Below are positions 8,741 to 16,623 of a DNA stretch of 64,000 bases, piece after piece; positions within the stretch are counted from its first letter, which is position 1, and each line of letters opens with the position of its first letter. Source of the stretch: Bog-756 sp963696495 (GTDB lineage Bacteria > Actinomycetota > Acidimicrobiia > Acidimicrobiales > RAAP-2); NCBI GenBank assembly GCA_963696495.1, contig CAVOKJ010000005.1:62001-126000 (forward strand). Reading direction: 5' to 3'. The notes under the pieces are model-generated. The model ran no database searches. It saw only the letters and a program-made list of their open reading frames with translations, and was not told the DNA's origin. Made by a program: the position numbers and the translations under genes.

Positions 8741-9406
8741 ATGATTGCCACCAATGAAGTCCCTCGATACCTGTCGGTCCGGGCTGCCAAGCGGTCCCCA
8801 TCGGGCGAAGACGCCGGGTTCACCCTCATCGAGCTCATGGTCGTGCTGCTGATCCTGGCCATCCTGCTCGCCATCGCCATCCCGACGTTCCTCGGTGTGA
8901 CGAAGTCGGCGAACGACCGGGCTGCGCAGTCCAACCTGAACACGGCCCTTCTGAATGCGAAGTCCCAGTATCAGCAGAACAGCCAGTCGTACCCGACCAC
9001 GGCCACCCTGGTCGCGGCGCTGAGTTCGGCCGAGCCGTCCCTGCAGTTCGTGTCCGGTGCGTCCACCGACCAGAACCACATCTCCGTGTTCGCCTCGGCG
9101 GACGGCAAGGCGCTGGTCCTGGCCGTCTACTCGGCCCAGAGCCACAACTGCTGGTTCATCGTGGACACACCGGCGGTGACCGCTGCGGCCACTCCGTTCG
9201 CCGCTGCGGCCGCCCCGACCCAGGGTGCCATCACGACGACGGCTGGTATCGCCTTCCTGGACACCACCGTCGGCCCCACCTACGGGGAGATCAAGGGCAA
9301 CAACGTGACCCCGGCCACGCTGTCGGGCAACTGCATCGCCAGTGCGCCCCAGGCGAATGCTGGCACCAACTACGGGACGTCAGCCACGTCCTTCCCGGCT
9401 CTCTAG
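8741..9406 (+). CDS. pilA: Type IV pilin, copy 1
   Basis: This 221-residue prepilin has a leader of 26 residues ending in D-A-G, then the processed N terminus FTLIELMVVLLILAILLAIA with the conserved Glu at mature position 5 and a hydrophobic helix. The globular part contains two cysteines (NCWF and GNC) that may form a C-terminal disulfide loop. A prepilin peptidase should cut between Gly and Phe. The gene follows pilC by about 200 bases. Copy 2 at 9773 is nearly identical from the cleavage site on, differing at only a few residues. No Shine-Dalgarno is visible; the start is placed by the leader length and by the promoter box just upstream. Confidence 0.93.
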   Translation: MIATNEVPRYLSVRAAKRSPSGEDAGFTLIELMVVLLILAILLAIAIPTFLGVTKSANDRAAQSNLNTALLNAKSQYQQNSQSYPTTATLVAALSSAEPSLQFVSGASTDQNHISVFASADGKALVLAVYSAQSHNCWFIVDTPAVTAAATPFAAAAAPTQGAITTTAGIAFLDTTVGPTYGEIKGNNVTPATLSGNCIASAPQANAGTNYGTSATSFPAL

Positions 9407-9681
9407 GCGGGAGCCCGCAGTAGCGATGTCGTGAGATGAGGTGGGCTCAGGGCCCGTCTCGCAGCGATGCCACAGGCGGTCCGACAGGGGTACGGACAGC
9501 GCTGCCGGCCGCACCTCATCACTCGCAATCACTCGCAGAGACTCACCCACCCGGTGGTTGTTGGCATCAGATTGAGCCGTCGTTGCCAGCTGTCGAGAAC
9601 CGGCAGGCACGTCCGCTCCGGCGGTGCGTACGAACCCGGGTACGCGTCCTTGGCACCCCGGATTAATCGCTAAATGTTCCC

Positions 9682-9709
9682 TAAAGTCCGCGCACCATCC
9701 GGACGATAG
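9682..9709 (+). promoter_or_regulatory. WhiG/FliA-like promoter for the second pilin
   Basis: TAAAGTCC, a 12-base spacer and GACGATAG resemble the sigma-28 pattern. The preceding bases TCCCTAAAGTCCG parallel TCCCTACAGTTCG upstream of copy 1, the only similarity I see between the two upstream regions. The transcript would carry a leader of about 55-60 bases. Confidence 0.4.
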
Positions 9710-9739
9710 AACCGTCGGATGCCCCGGCGGTATCCGTCC

Positions 9740-9753
9740 ATTGATGCATCAAT
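9740..9753. promoter_or_regulatory. 14-base palindrome in the pilin copy 2 leader
   Basis: ATTGATGCATCAAT is a perfect palindrome 19 bases before the ATG and six bases before the ribosome-binding site. It could bind a dimeric repressor or affect the mRNA. It is absent from copy 1. Confidence 0.35.
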
Positions 9754-9772
9754 AACCACGAGGAGGCAGTAA

Positions 9773-10453
9773 ATGTTTTCATCCGCCATCCAGCGCCTGA
9801 ATGACAGGCGCCACGCAGAGGGAGTCGGCGAAGATGCCGGGTTCACCCTCATCGAGCTCATGGTCGTGCTGTTGATCCTGGCCATCCTGCTCGCCATCGC
9901 CATCCCGACGTTCCTCGGTGTGACGAAGTCGGCCAACGACCGGGCTGCGCAGTCCAACCTGAACACGGCCCTTCTGAATGCGAAGGCCCAGTATCAGCAG
10001 AACAGCCAGTCGTACCCGACCACGGCCACCCTGGTCGCGGCGCTGAGTTCGGCTGAGCCGTCCCTGCAGTTCGCGTCCACTGCGTCCACCGACCAGAACC
10101 ACATCTCCGTGTTCACCTCGGCGGACGGCAACGCGCTGGTCCTGGCCGTCTACTCGGCCCAGAGCCACAACTGCTGGTTCATCGTGGACACCCCGGCGGT
10201 GACCGCTGCAGCTACTCCGTTCGCCGCTGCGGCCGCCCCGACCCAGGGTGCCATCACCACGACGGCTGGTATCGCCTTCCTGGACACCACCGTCGGCCCC
10301 ACCTACGGGGAGATCAAGGGCAACAACGTGACCCCGGCCACGCTGTCGGGCAACTGCGTCGCCAGTGCGCCCCAGGCGACATGCTGGCACCAACTACGGG
10401 ACGTCAGCCACGTCCTTCCCGGCCCTCTAGGCGGGAGCGTGATGTTCGGATAG
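9773..10453 (+). CDS. pilA: Type IV pilin, copy 2, with frameshifted C terminus
   Basis: This 226-residue prepilin has a 23-residue leader unrelated to that of copy 1, then the same mature N terminus FTLIELMVVLL. From the cleavage site to about residue 200 the two proteins differ at about six positions. An extra C at 10380 relative to copy 1 then shifts the frame, so the last ~26 residues are different (ending GGSVMFG and adding a cysteine). The stop codon used by copy 1 survives out of frame as TAG at 10428-10430. A strong GAGGAGG site six bases before the ATG suggests good translation. A sequencing error cannot be excluded, but the shifted frame closes quickly and the protein stays close to normal length. 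Confidence 0.9.
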   Translation: MFSSAIQRLNDRRHAEGVGEDAGFTLIELMVVLLILAILLAIAIPTFLGVTKSANDRAAQSNLNTALLNAKAQYQQNSQSYPTTATLVAALSSAEPSLQFASTASTDQNHISVFTSADGNALVLAVYSAQSHNCWFIVDTPAVTAAATPFAAAAAPTQGAITTTAGIAFLDTTVGPTYGEIKGNNVTPATLSGNCVASAPQATCWHQLRDVSHVLPGPLGGSVMFG

Positions 10454-10484
10454 CCGGCCAGTCCGGCTGTCCGAAGCAAGCGAC

Positions 10485-10518
10485 GAGAGTGCCCCCTCCT
10501 CCGGGAGGGGGCACTCTC
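10485..10518 (+). terminator. Terminator after the pilin block
   Basis: A perfect 15-base inverted repeat (left arm 10485-10499, right arm 10504-10518) encloses a TCCG loop. There is no U tract, as is common in high-GC actinobacteria. It lies 31 bases after the pilin copy 2 stop. Confidence 0.85.
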
Positions 10519-10706
10519 CATGTCCGGCCCGGTCCGGCGCAGTGCCGGGCGTTCGGCGTGCTGCTCAAGGCGAGGACCTGTCGTCACGATGGTATGAGGG
10601 TGAAGGTGCCCCAACCACCAGCCTCGTCGATCGGGGTTATCGCCGCTCGTCCGCCCCTCTCGGCAACGAGTCCGATCAGAACGCCCTCGGGCATTCGTCC
10701 ATCGAG

Positions 10707-12113
10707 ATGAAGATCGCATCGGTCAACGACCGGCAAGTCGATGTAGCTCCCGACCGGGACTCGGTCGATGGACATGACCGGTCGACGGGCAGGGACCACC
10801 ATGCCGGCCGGGTCAGCGGGGACTCCTGGGTCGCCGAGCATCTCCGACGACGGCGTTGGCCATTGCTGGTCATGGTGACGTTCGTCGTCGTGTCCATGGC
10901 CTATTCGCTGTGGTGGAACCCGGTCGTCCATCACTCGCCGGTGTGGGTGATCCCCGGCGACATCTGGTCCACGTTCCGCGCCGCGCATTGGGTGGGGTGG
11001 GGCGACATCGGCGCCATCTACGGAAAGGACACGCAGCTGGTCACCTTCCCCGGGATCGCCGTCCTCCTGGCGCCGGTGGCCATGGTGAGCGGGGCGCTCG
11101 GACTGGGTGAATCACTCGTCCCCATCATCCTCAGCCGGCCCACGTCGTGGTTGCTGCTCGGACCGGCGATTCTGCTGGTGGGCTCGACGTGCCTGGTGGC
11201 CGTCGACGCCATGGCCGAGGAGCTCGGGGTGAGCGGGCGCCGCCGGATCGTGCTCAGCCTCATGGAGGCGGTCGTCATCTTCCAGGTCGTGACCATGTGG
11301 GGTCACCCCGAGGACCTGGTGGCTCTGGCCTTCTCGTTGTACGCACTCCTGGCCATGTTCCGTGGCCGGTGGTCGCTGTCGGGGTGGCTGTGGGGGGCGG
11401 CCATCGTGTTCCAACCACTGGTCGTCCTCATGTTCCCCCTGGCCTTCGTCCGGACTCCCGGGCCGCATCGCCTCCGTCTGTGTCTCCTGGCCGCCCTCCC
11501 ATCGGCCGCGCTCCTCAGCGGGCCCCTCGTGACGCAGTGGCACCGGACGTCGGCGGTCCTCTTCCATCAGGAGAACGCCAGGTTCCTCGATCATGCGACG
11601 CCCTGGGTCGCCCTGTCGCCCGTGCTGTCACGGACCGAGGTCGGCGCCGGGCCCGGTCGGATGATCGCCGTCCTCGCCGCCGTCCTGATCGGCTACCTGG
11701 CCTCTCGGAGGCCGCCGTCGACCGTCGGCCTCCTGTGGCTGTGCGCCCTGGCCCTCAGCCTCCGCTGCTTCTTCGAATCGGTGATGGTCGTCTTCTACCT
11801 CGGACCTCCGCTGGCGCTCATCGTGCTGACCGCCGCCTCCTGTGCCGATCGGCGCCGCCTCGCCGGTGCCTGGCTGATCGCCATGGTGGCGACCGTCTAC
11901 GCCTTCCACGGCTCGTCGGAGTGGGGCTACTGGGCCCCGATGGTGGCCTTCCTGGCCATCGGGCTGGCCTGTGCGTGGCCCGGCCGCGCCGAGGTGGGGA
12001 TCTTCGGTGACGGCCGGAGGGTCGACCCGGCGCCGACCGGGGATGCCCCACCCGGTCGGGCGGCCGACCGGTCGCTACAGCGGCCCGACCGTGTGCTTGC
12101 GACCGGGGAGTGA
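10707..12113 (+). CDS. Multi-pass membrane protein, GT87/DUF2029-like
   Basis: The protein of about 468 residues has a charged N terminus followed by roughly ten to twelve hydrophobic segments and a disordered Pro/Arg-rich tail. An early loop reads PGDIWSTFRAAHWVGWGDIGAIYGKDTQ, placed like the acidic first loop of GT-C mannosyltransferases of the GT87 group, and a GHPEDLVALAF motif follows. This would make it a polyprenol-phosphate-sugar-dependent glycosyltransferase of the envelope, but the match is by layout only. The start is uncertain: the frame is open back to 10542, and ATG 10707 is chosen because the sequence before it looks non-coding. Its 3' end overlaps the convergent carboxyltransferase gene by 39 bases. 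Confidence 0.65.
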   Translation: MKIASVNDRQVDVAPDRDSVDGHDRSTGRDHHAGRVSGDSWVAEHLRRRRWPLLVMVTFVVVSMAYSLWWNPVVHHSPVWVIPGDIWSTFRAAHWVGWGDIGAIYGKDTQLVTFPGIAVLLAPVAMVSGALGLGESLVPIILSRPTSWLLLGPAILLVGSTCLVAVDAMAEELGVSGRRRIVLSLMEAVVIFQVVTMWGHPEDLVALAFSLYALLAMFRGRWSLSGWLWGAAIVFQPLVVLMFPLAFVRTPGPHRLRLCLLAALPSAALLSGPLVTQWHRTSAVLFHQENARFLDHATPWVALSPVLSRTEVGAGPGRMIAVLAAVLIGYLASRRPPSTVGLLWLCALALSLRCFFESVMVVFYLGPPLALIVLTAASCADRRRLAGAWLIAMVATVYAFHGSSEWGYWAPMVAFLAIGLACAWPGRAEVGIFGDGRRVDPAPTGDAPPGRAADRSLQRPDRVLATGE

Positions 12114-13433
12114 CTCCTTCGAGGTCTCGAGCAGCTGGAGCGCCTCGGCGACGGCCGCCCGGGTGTCGGCCGGATCGATGACGGCATCGACGAACCCGCG
12201 CTCGGCCGCCTGCCACGGGGTGAGGAATCGCCGCGCGTAGTCGTCCTGCCGCTCCAGGCGCTCGTCGGGCGGGGCCGTGCGGTGGAGGATCTGGACCGCG
12301 CCCTCCGCACCCATGACGGCGATCTCCGCGCCGGGCCAGGCGAAGCAGAGGTCGTTGCCGAGGCCCTTCGAGTCCATGACGATGTAGGCCCCGCCGAACG
12401 CCTTGCGCAGGATCACGCACACCCGGGGGACGGTGGCCTCGGCGTAGGCGAAGGCGAGCTCGGCGCCGTGGCGGATCATCCCCCGCCACTCGAGGTCCTT
12501 GCCGGGCAGGAAGCCGGGGGTGTCGACCAGGGTCACCAGGGGCAGGTTGAAGGCGTCGCAGAACCGGACGAACCGGGCCCCCTTCTGCGAGGCCGCAATG
12601 TCGATGGTCCCGGCCAGCGCCTGGGGCTGGTTGGCCACGAAGCCGACCGGACGGCCGGCGATCCGACCGATGGCGGTCACCAGCTGGGGGGACCACCGAT
12701 TCCACAGCTCGGTGACGTCGTGGTCGTCGGCCAGGGCGGCGGCCACGGTGCGCACGTCGTAGGAGCTGGTCGCCCGGGTGGGGATGATGTCCCGCAGCTC
12801 GTCCGCCGAGAGATCGTCCCGAACCAGCTCCGGACCGAGGGGTGCCAGCTCGTCCGTGTTGGCCGGCAGCAGCCCGAGCAGGACGTCGACGTGGGCCAGC
12901 GCGTCCTCCTCGGAGGCCGCCTCGATGGTGCACAGGCCGCTCGAGCGGGCGTGCATGGCCGTCCCGCCCAGCTGATGGATGCCGATGCGGACACCGGTGA
13001 ACTCCTCGACCCTTGCCGGTCCCGACACGAAGGCGAAGGCGTCGCTGGTCATGATGACGATGTCGGCGATGCCGAGGAGCAGGGCGGGACCCGACAGGGC
13101 CGGACCGGTCACGACCGCCACCACCGGTACCGATCCGGAGCACCGGGTGAGCGCCCGGGCCGCCCGGCCCCACCCGTGCAGCGAGGCCACGCCGTGGGAG
13201 ACGTCCGCCCCACTGGAGGCCAGCACCAGGACGATGGGGATGCGGAGCGCCAGGGCCTGGGCGGCCCCGGCCCGGATGGTCTCCCCGTCCTCGACGGAGA
13301 GTGCGCCCCGCCGGAGCGAGGACGTCGACCGCACCACCATGGCCGGCCGACCACCGAGCTCCTCGATGCCCGAGCGCACGCTCCCGGTGACCAGGTGCCG
13401 GAAGATCGGTGCGGCGGGAGCCTCGATGGTCAC
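12075..13433 (-). CDS. Acyl-CoA carboxylase carboxyltransferase-like (AccD/PccB family), short form
   Basis: The 452 residues match the two crotonase-like halves of the biotin-dependent carboxyltransferase beta subunit. The first half has SSGADVSHGVASLHGWGR and GPALSGPALLLGIADIVIM; the second has the strong motifs VDTPGFLPGKDLEWRGMIRHGAELAFAYAEATVPRVCVILRKAFGGAYIVM and WPGAEIAVMGAEGA. PccB/AccD proteins are usually about 510-530 residues; the N-terminal GKLTARERI region is missing here. The enzyme would transfer carboxyl from biotin to an acyl-CoA, but no alpha (biotin carboxylase) subunit is nearby, so substrate and partner are unknown. The GTG start lies six bases after TAGCAT, supporting a leaderless start at this position and hence a truly short N terminus. 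Confidence 0.85.
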   Translation of the reverse strand: MTIEAPAAPIFRHLVTGSVRSGIEELGGRPAMVVRSTSSLRRGALSVEDGETIRAGAAQALALRIPIVLVLASSGADVSHGVASLHGWGRAARALTRCSGSVPVVAVVTGPALSGPALLLGIADIVIMTSDAFAFVSGPARVEEFTGVRIGIHQLGGTAMHARSSGLCTIEAASEEDALAHVDVLLGLLPANTDELAPLGPELVRDDLSADELRDIIPTRATSSYDVRTVAAALADDHDVTELWNRWSPQLVTAIGRIAGRPVGFVANQPQALAGTIDIAASQKGARFVRFCDAFNLPLVTLVDTPGFLPGKDLEWRGMIRHGAELAFAYAEATVPRVCVILRKAFGGAYIVMDSKGLGNDLCFAWPGAEIAVMGAEGAVQILHRTAPPDERLERQDDYARRFLTPWQAAERGFVDAVIDPADTRAAVAEALQLLETSKESLPGRKHTVGPL

Positions 13434-13439
13434 GATCCC

Positions 13440-13445
13440 ATGCTA
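13440..13445 (-). promoter_or_regulatory. Possible leaderless -10 box for the carboxyltransferase gene
   Basis: TAGCAT on the minus strand is six bases before GTG 13433, with no Shine-Dalgarno between. Confidence 0.5.
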
Positions 13446-13491
13446 CGGACCCCCTGCCACCGCTGGGGCGGATGCCGCGGGCCGGGGCGGG

Positions 13492-14592
13492 TCAGGACTG
13501 ATCCGGCGGGGACGTGCCCCCGGGCTCGTCGCCCCGGGGGCCCGGGGGCTTCGAGGGATCCGGGGTGAGGCCCGAGGTGCGACTCGGAGCACACAGCGAT
13601 CCGGTCCGGGGCGGCTCTTCGGCCCGAGGCGGACCCTCGGTCCCGGTCGGGTCCTCCCCTGGTGCCTGTTCGCCGACCTCACTGCCGTCCACCGGTGGGT
13701 GCCCCCCGGCCGGTTCGGGCACGGGCCCTGAGCCCGAGCGGTCGGCCCGCTCGAACTGCCGCTCGACGTCGGCCCACACCAGAGGGTCGTCGGTGACGAA
13801 CTCGCCGTCGTCGAGCGGCGCCCGGGCCAGCACCACGCCGCCCACCGAGAGCAGGACCAGCAGCATGGACAGCTTCGAGGCGAAGCCGGCGATCTGCTGG
13901 TCGAAGAGCGGTCGCAGCCCGATGGCCTGACGGGATCGGGAGAACTCGTGGTACAGGGGGTGGACGGAGAAGATGTAGATGAAGGACAGGAAGGCCGGGA
14001 TCACCGCCTGGGCCACCAGGTAGCCGAAGCGCACCACCGGCTTCAGGCGGGGAATGCCGGGGATCCTGCCGATCACCGGGAGCCACAGGACGAGCCCGGC
14101 CACGACGACCACACCGGCCAGCGCCCCTCTGGCCAGGAACGAGGCCGACTCGGCGTGGACGAAAAGCGGGGTCATCGAGCCGACCACCAGCACCGTGACG
14201 GTGGCGATCGCCACCGGGGGTCGCTGGAGGCGCAGCAGCAAGGAGTCGACCAGCACCGGTCGGGTGGCCCACTGCACGACGTCGTAGGGCAGTCCCAGCA
14301 ACAGCAGGGGGGAGACGACCAGCAGCAGGATCAGGCGTTGGACGACCAGTGCGGTCAGCGACCAGTGGGCGGCCAGGTCGGCCAGCGGCCAGGTGAGGGC
14401 CACCGCCAGCGCCACGCCGGCTCCGGCCAGCTGCAGGACCTGCTTGCGGGGCCACGGAATGGGATGGGCGCTGGCGGCGGTCAGCCGCCGGTGGCCGACC
14501 AGGATCGCCACCGCCATGATCACCAGCACGCCCCAGGTCAGCAGATGGGGCTCCCAGGCCAGGGGCGCCACCGAGCCGGCCCCGATCAGCAC
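13492..14592 (-). CDS. CtaG-like cytochrome c oxidase assembly membrane protein
   Basis: The 366 residues form about seven membrane helices, as in the caa3-type CtaG family (copper insertion or assembly of cytochrome c oxidase). Family-like features are WPLADLAAHWSLTALVVQRLILLLVVSPLLLLGLP near residues 65-105 (with the conserved HW and the P-L-L-L-L-G-P-like turn) and the loop SVHPLYHEFSR near residue 210. The C-terminal ~100 residues are Pro/Gly/Glu-rich and probably disordered. GTG 14592 is the first start. The gene is divergent from pafB with a gap of only 29 bases, and the two -10 boxes appear to overlap. No oxidase subunits are in the window. Confidence 0.78.
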   Translation of the reverse strand: MLIGAGSVAPLAWEPHLLTWGVLVIMAVAILVGHRRLTAASAHPIPWPRKQVLQLAGAGVALAVALTWPLADLAAHWSLTALVVQRLILLLVVSPLLLLGLPYDVVQWATRPVLVDSLLLRLQRPPVAIATVTVLVVGSMTPLFVHAESASFLARGALAGVVVVAGLVLWLPVIGRIPGIPRLKPVVRFGYLVAQAVIPAFLSFIYIFSVHPLYHEFSRSRQAIGLRPLFDQQIAGFASKLSMLLVLLSVGGVVLARAPLDDGEFVTDDPLVWADVERQFERADRSGSGPVPEPAGGHPPVDGSEVGEQAPGEDPTGTEGPPRAEEPPRTGSLCAPSRTSGLTPDPSKPPGPRGDEPGGTSPPDQS

Positions 14593-14608
14593 GGCGTCCC
14601 ACCCGCCC

Positions 14609-14614
14609 TAGATT
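14609..14614 (+). promoter_or_regulatory. Possible leaderless -10 box for pafB
   Basis: TAGATT is seven bases before ATG 14622. The same bases read on the other strand give TCTAGGGC upstream of the CtaG-like gene, so the two divergent promoters may share this CTAG core. Confidence 0.5.
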
Positions 14615-14621
14615 GACGTCG

Positions 14622-15584
14622 ATGCCGCCGCGCCTCGATCGACTCGAGCGGGTCACCGACCTGTTGTTGGTGCTGCTCGACACCCCCCATCCCCTCAGCC
14701 TGCGGGAGATCGCCGACCGCGTGCCGGGGTATCCGGACACCCACGGCGCCCGTCGCCAGGCGTTCGAGCGGGACAAGCGACTCCTGCGCGACGAGGGAAT
14801 ACCCGTGATGGTGGTGCCCATCGGAGGGGACGACCAGCTCGGGTACCGGGTCGATCCCGACGCCTACTTCCTCCCCGACCTCGGCCTCGAGCCCGAGGAG
14901 CAAACTGCCCTGAACCTGGCCGTCGCCGGAGTCCACCTCGGTGAGCCTATCGGTCACGACGCGCTGCTGAAGCTGGGCGCCGGCGGGGAGTCACCGCTCG
15001 GCTCGGGCACCGCACCGTTGGTGGATCTGCGGTCGATCGACGGCCTGGCATCGCTGCCGGTCCTCTTCGACGCGGTGCGCACGGGGAGCGGGGTGGAGTT
15101 CGACTACCGGGGCGAACGACGGCACGTGGATCCGGCCGGTCTGCGGTTCCGCCACGGGTTCTGGTACGTGATCGGGCTCGACCGCGACCGGGGCGAGGCT
15201 CGCACGTTCCGGGTCGACCGGATCGATGGGGTGCCCGAGGTCGGAGCCGCCTCCTCGGCGCGGCTCCCCGACGGCTTCGACGTGGACCTGGCGTTCGCCC
15301 GCGAGCCGTGGCAGTTCGGCGACGGCGAGGGGGTGGAGGTCGACGTGCTGGTCGACCGGGCCGTGTCGGGCCGGGTCACCGCCGAGCTCGGCACCGGGTC
15401 CGTGACCGAGCACCGCGACGACGGAGGCCTGGTGGTGCGGCTCACGGTCACCGACCAGGACGCCTTCGTCCTGTGGGTGCTCGATCTGCTCGACCACGCC
15501 GAAGTGATCGGTCCCCCGGGCATCCGTGCCGCGGTGGTGGACCGGCTGACCGCGCTGGCCGCCTCCGGTGGTGGGCGACCGTGA
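14622..15584 (+). CDS. pafB: WYL-domain transcriptional regulator PafB
   Basis: PafB and PafC form the mycobacterial-type activator of the LexA-independent DNA damage response. The 320 residues have an N-terminal winged HTH (about 1-75: LDRLERVTDLLLVLLDTPHPLSLREIADRV), a central WYL domain (about 145-215: VEFDYRGERRHVDPAGLRFRHGFWYVIGLDRDRGEARTFRVDRI, with the F-W-Y in place of W-Y-L) and a C-terminal WCX extension. The ATG at 14622 is chosen over an upstream TTG because a TAGATT box is seven bases before it. The stop overlaps the pafC start as GTGA. Confidence 0.9.
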   Translation: MPPRLDRLERVTDLLLVLLDTPHPLSLREIADRVPGYPDTHGARRQAFERDKRLLRDEGIPVMVVPIGGDDQLGYRVDPDAYFLPDLGLEPEEQTALNLAVAGVHLGEPIGHDALLKLGAGGESPLGSGTAPLVDLRSIDGLASLPVLFDAVRTGSGVEFDYRGERRHVDPAGLRFRHGFWYVIGLDRDRGEARTFRVDRIDGVPEVGAASSARLPDGFDVDLAFAREPWQFGDGEGVEVDVLVDRAVSGRVTAELGTGSVTEHRDDGGLVVRLTVTDQDAFVLWVLDLLDHAEVIGPPGIRAAVVDRLTALAASGGGRP

Positions 15585-16609
15585 CCGGAACCCTCGACAC
15601 CGCCGGCCGCCTCCGCCGGCTGCTGGCCGTCCTCGCCTGGTTGGCCCAGGTGGGGGAGGCGCCCATCGACGAGGTCGCCGCCCGGTTCGACCTCACGCCC
15701 GAAGCGCTCGTGACCGAACTGGAGATGGCCGCCTGCTGCGGCGTCCCGCCCTACACACCGGACCAGCTGATGGAGATCGTGGTCACCGAGTCGACCGTGT
15801 CGACCCGGGTCGGCATCGCGCTGACCCGGCCCCGTCGCCTCAGCCCGCCCGAGGGGTTCGCCCTGGCCGCCTCGGCCCGCGCCCTGCTGTCCGTTCCGGG
15901 CAGCGACGTGGGAGGTGCCCTCTCCCGGGCCCTCGAGAAGCTCGACCGGGCGCTCGGGGGCGAGCTGATCGCCGTGGAGCTGGACGCACCGGCGCAGCTG
16001 GGCGTGGTGGGCGACGCCGTGGCCTCGGGGGGGCGACTGGCGATCTCCTACTATTCGGCCTCGTCCGACCGGCTGACCGACCGGGAGATCTCACCCATCC
16101 GCCTGTTCGCGTCGGAGGGCCACTGGTACGTGGATGCCCAGTGCCAGCTGGCCGGCGACCTCCGACGGTTCCGCGTCGACCGCATCAATTCGGCCGAGCC
16201 GGTCGAGCCGACCGGTCCCGGCGGTGAGGGCGGACCGGGCCCCGTCGCCGGAGGAGTTCCGGGTCGGGCCCGGAGCACCGGACGTGAGGAGGAACACCGG
16301 GGAGGGTTCGACGCGTACGTACCCGGCCCCGACAGCCGACGGGTCCGCCTGTCGCTCGAGCCGTCCACCGCCTGGCTGGTCGAGTCGATCCCGTCCGCCG
16401 GACCGCCCGAGTCGGTCGACGGCCGCATCGAGCTCGAGGTGTTCGTCGGTGGGGACGCATGGTTGGAGCGGCTGCTGCTCCGCCTCGGGCCCGACGCCCG
16501 GGTCGTGCACCCCGAGGAGTACCGGTCGACGGGAGCCGACGCCGCTGCCCGCATCCTCGCCCGCTACCGGTCGGCAGCGCCAGCGGAGGGCTCCGGCACA
16601 GAGGGGTAG
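15581..16609 (+). CDS. pafC: WYL-domain transcriptional regulator PafC
   Basis: This 342-residue partner of PafB starts with GTG at 15581 inside the pafB stop (GTGA), so the two are translationally coupled and should be made in equal amounts. An N-terminal HTH (about 8-55), a WYL core (about 145-205: LAISYYSASSDRLTDREISPIRLFASEGHWYVDAQCQLAGDLRRFRVDRI) and a WCX domain at the end follow the PafB plan. A Gly/Pro-rich linker of about 35 residues (about 210-245) separates WYL and WCX. Five 22-base repeats start only 14 bases after its stop, marking the edge of the putative mobile segment. Confidence 0.9.
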   Translation: MTGTLDTAGRLRRLLAVLAWLAQVGEAPIDEVAARFDLTPEALVTELEMAACCGVPPYTPDQLMEIVVTESTVSTRVGIALTRPRRLSPPEGFALAASARALLSVPGSDVGGALSRALEKLDRALGGELIAVELDAPAQLGVVGDAVASGGRLAISYYSASSDRLTDREISPIRLFASEGHWYVDAQCQLAGDLRRFRVDRINSAEPVEPTGPGGEGGPGPVAGGVPGRARSTGREEEHRGGFDAYVPGPDSRRVRLSLEPSTAWLVESIPSAGPPESVDGRIELEVFVGGDAWLERLLLRLGPDARVVHPEEYRSTGADAAARILARYRSAAPAEGSGTEG

Positions 16610-16623
16610 CGGAGCCCCGAAGG

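Larger units (their letters stand above)
9407..9772. other. Intergenic region between the two pilin genes
   Basis: These 366 bases hold no credible gene. The first part after copy 1 has no clear terminator. The second part carries a sigma-28-like promoter (9682-9709), a 14-base perfect palindrome (9740-9753) and a strong GAGGAGG ribosome-binding site at 9760-9766 for copy 2. The pilin duplication does not extend into this region. Confidence 0.6.

Noticed and set aside
9420..9670. Small genes between the pilins
   Set aside because: Short frames with skewed Arg/Pro composition and no ribosome-binding site.
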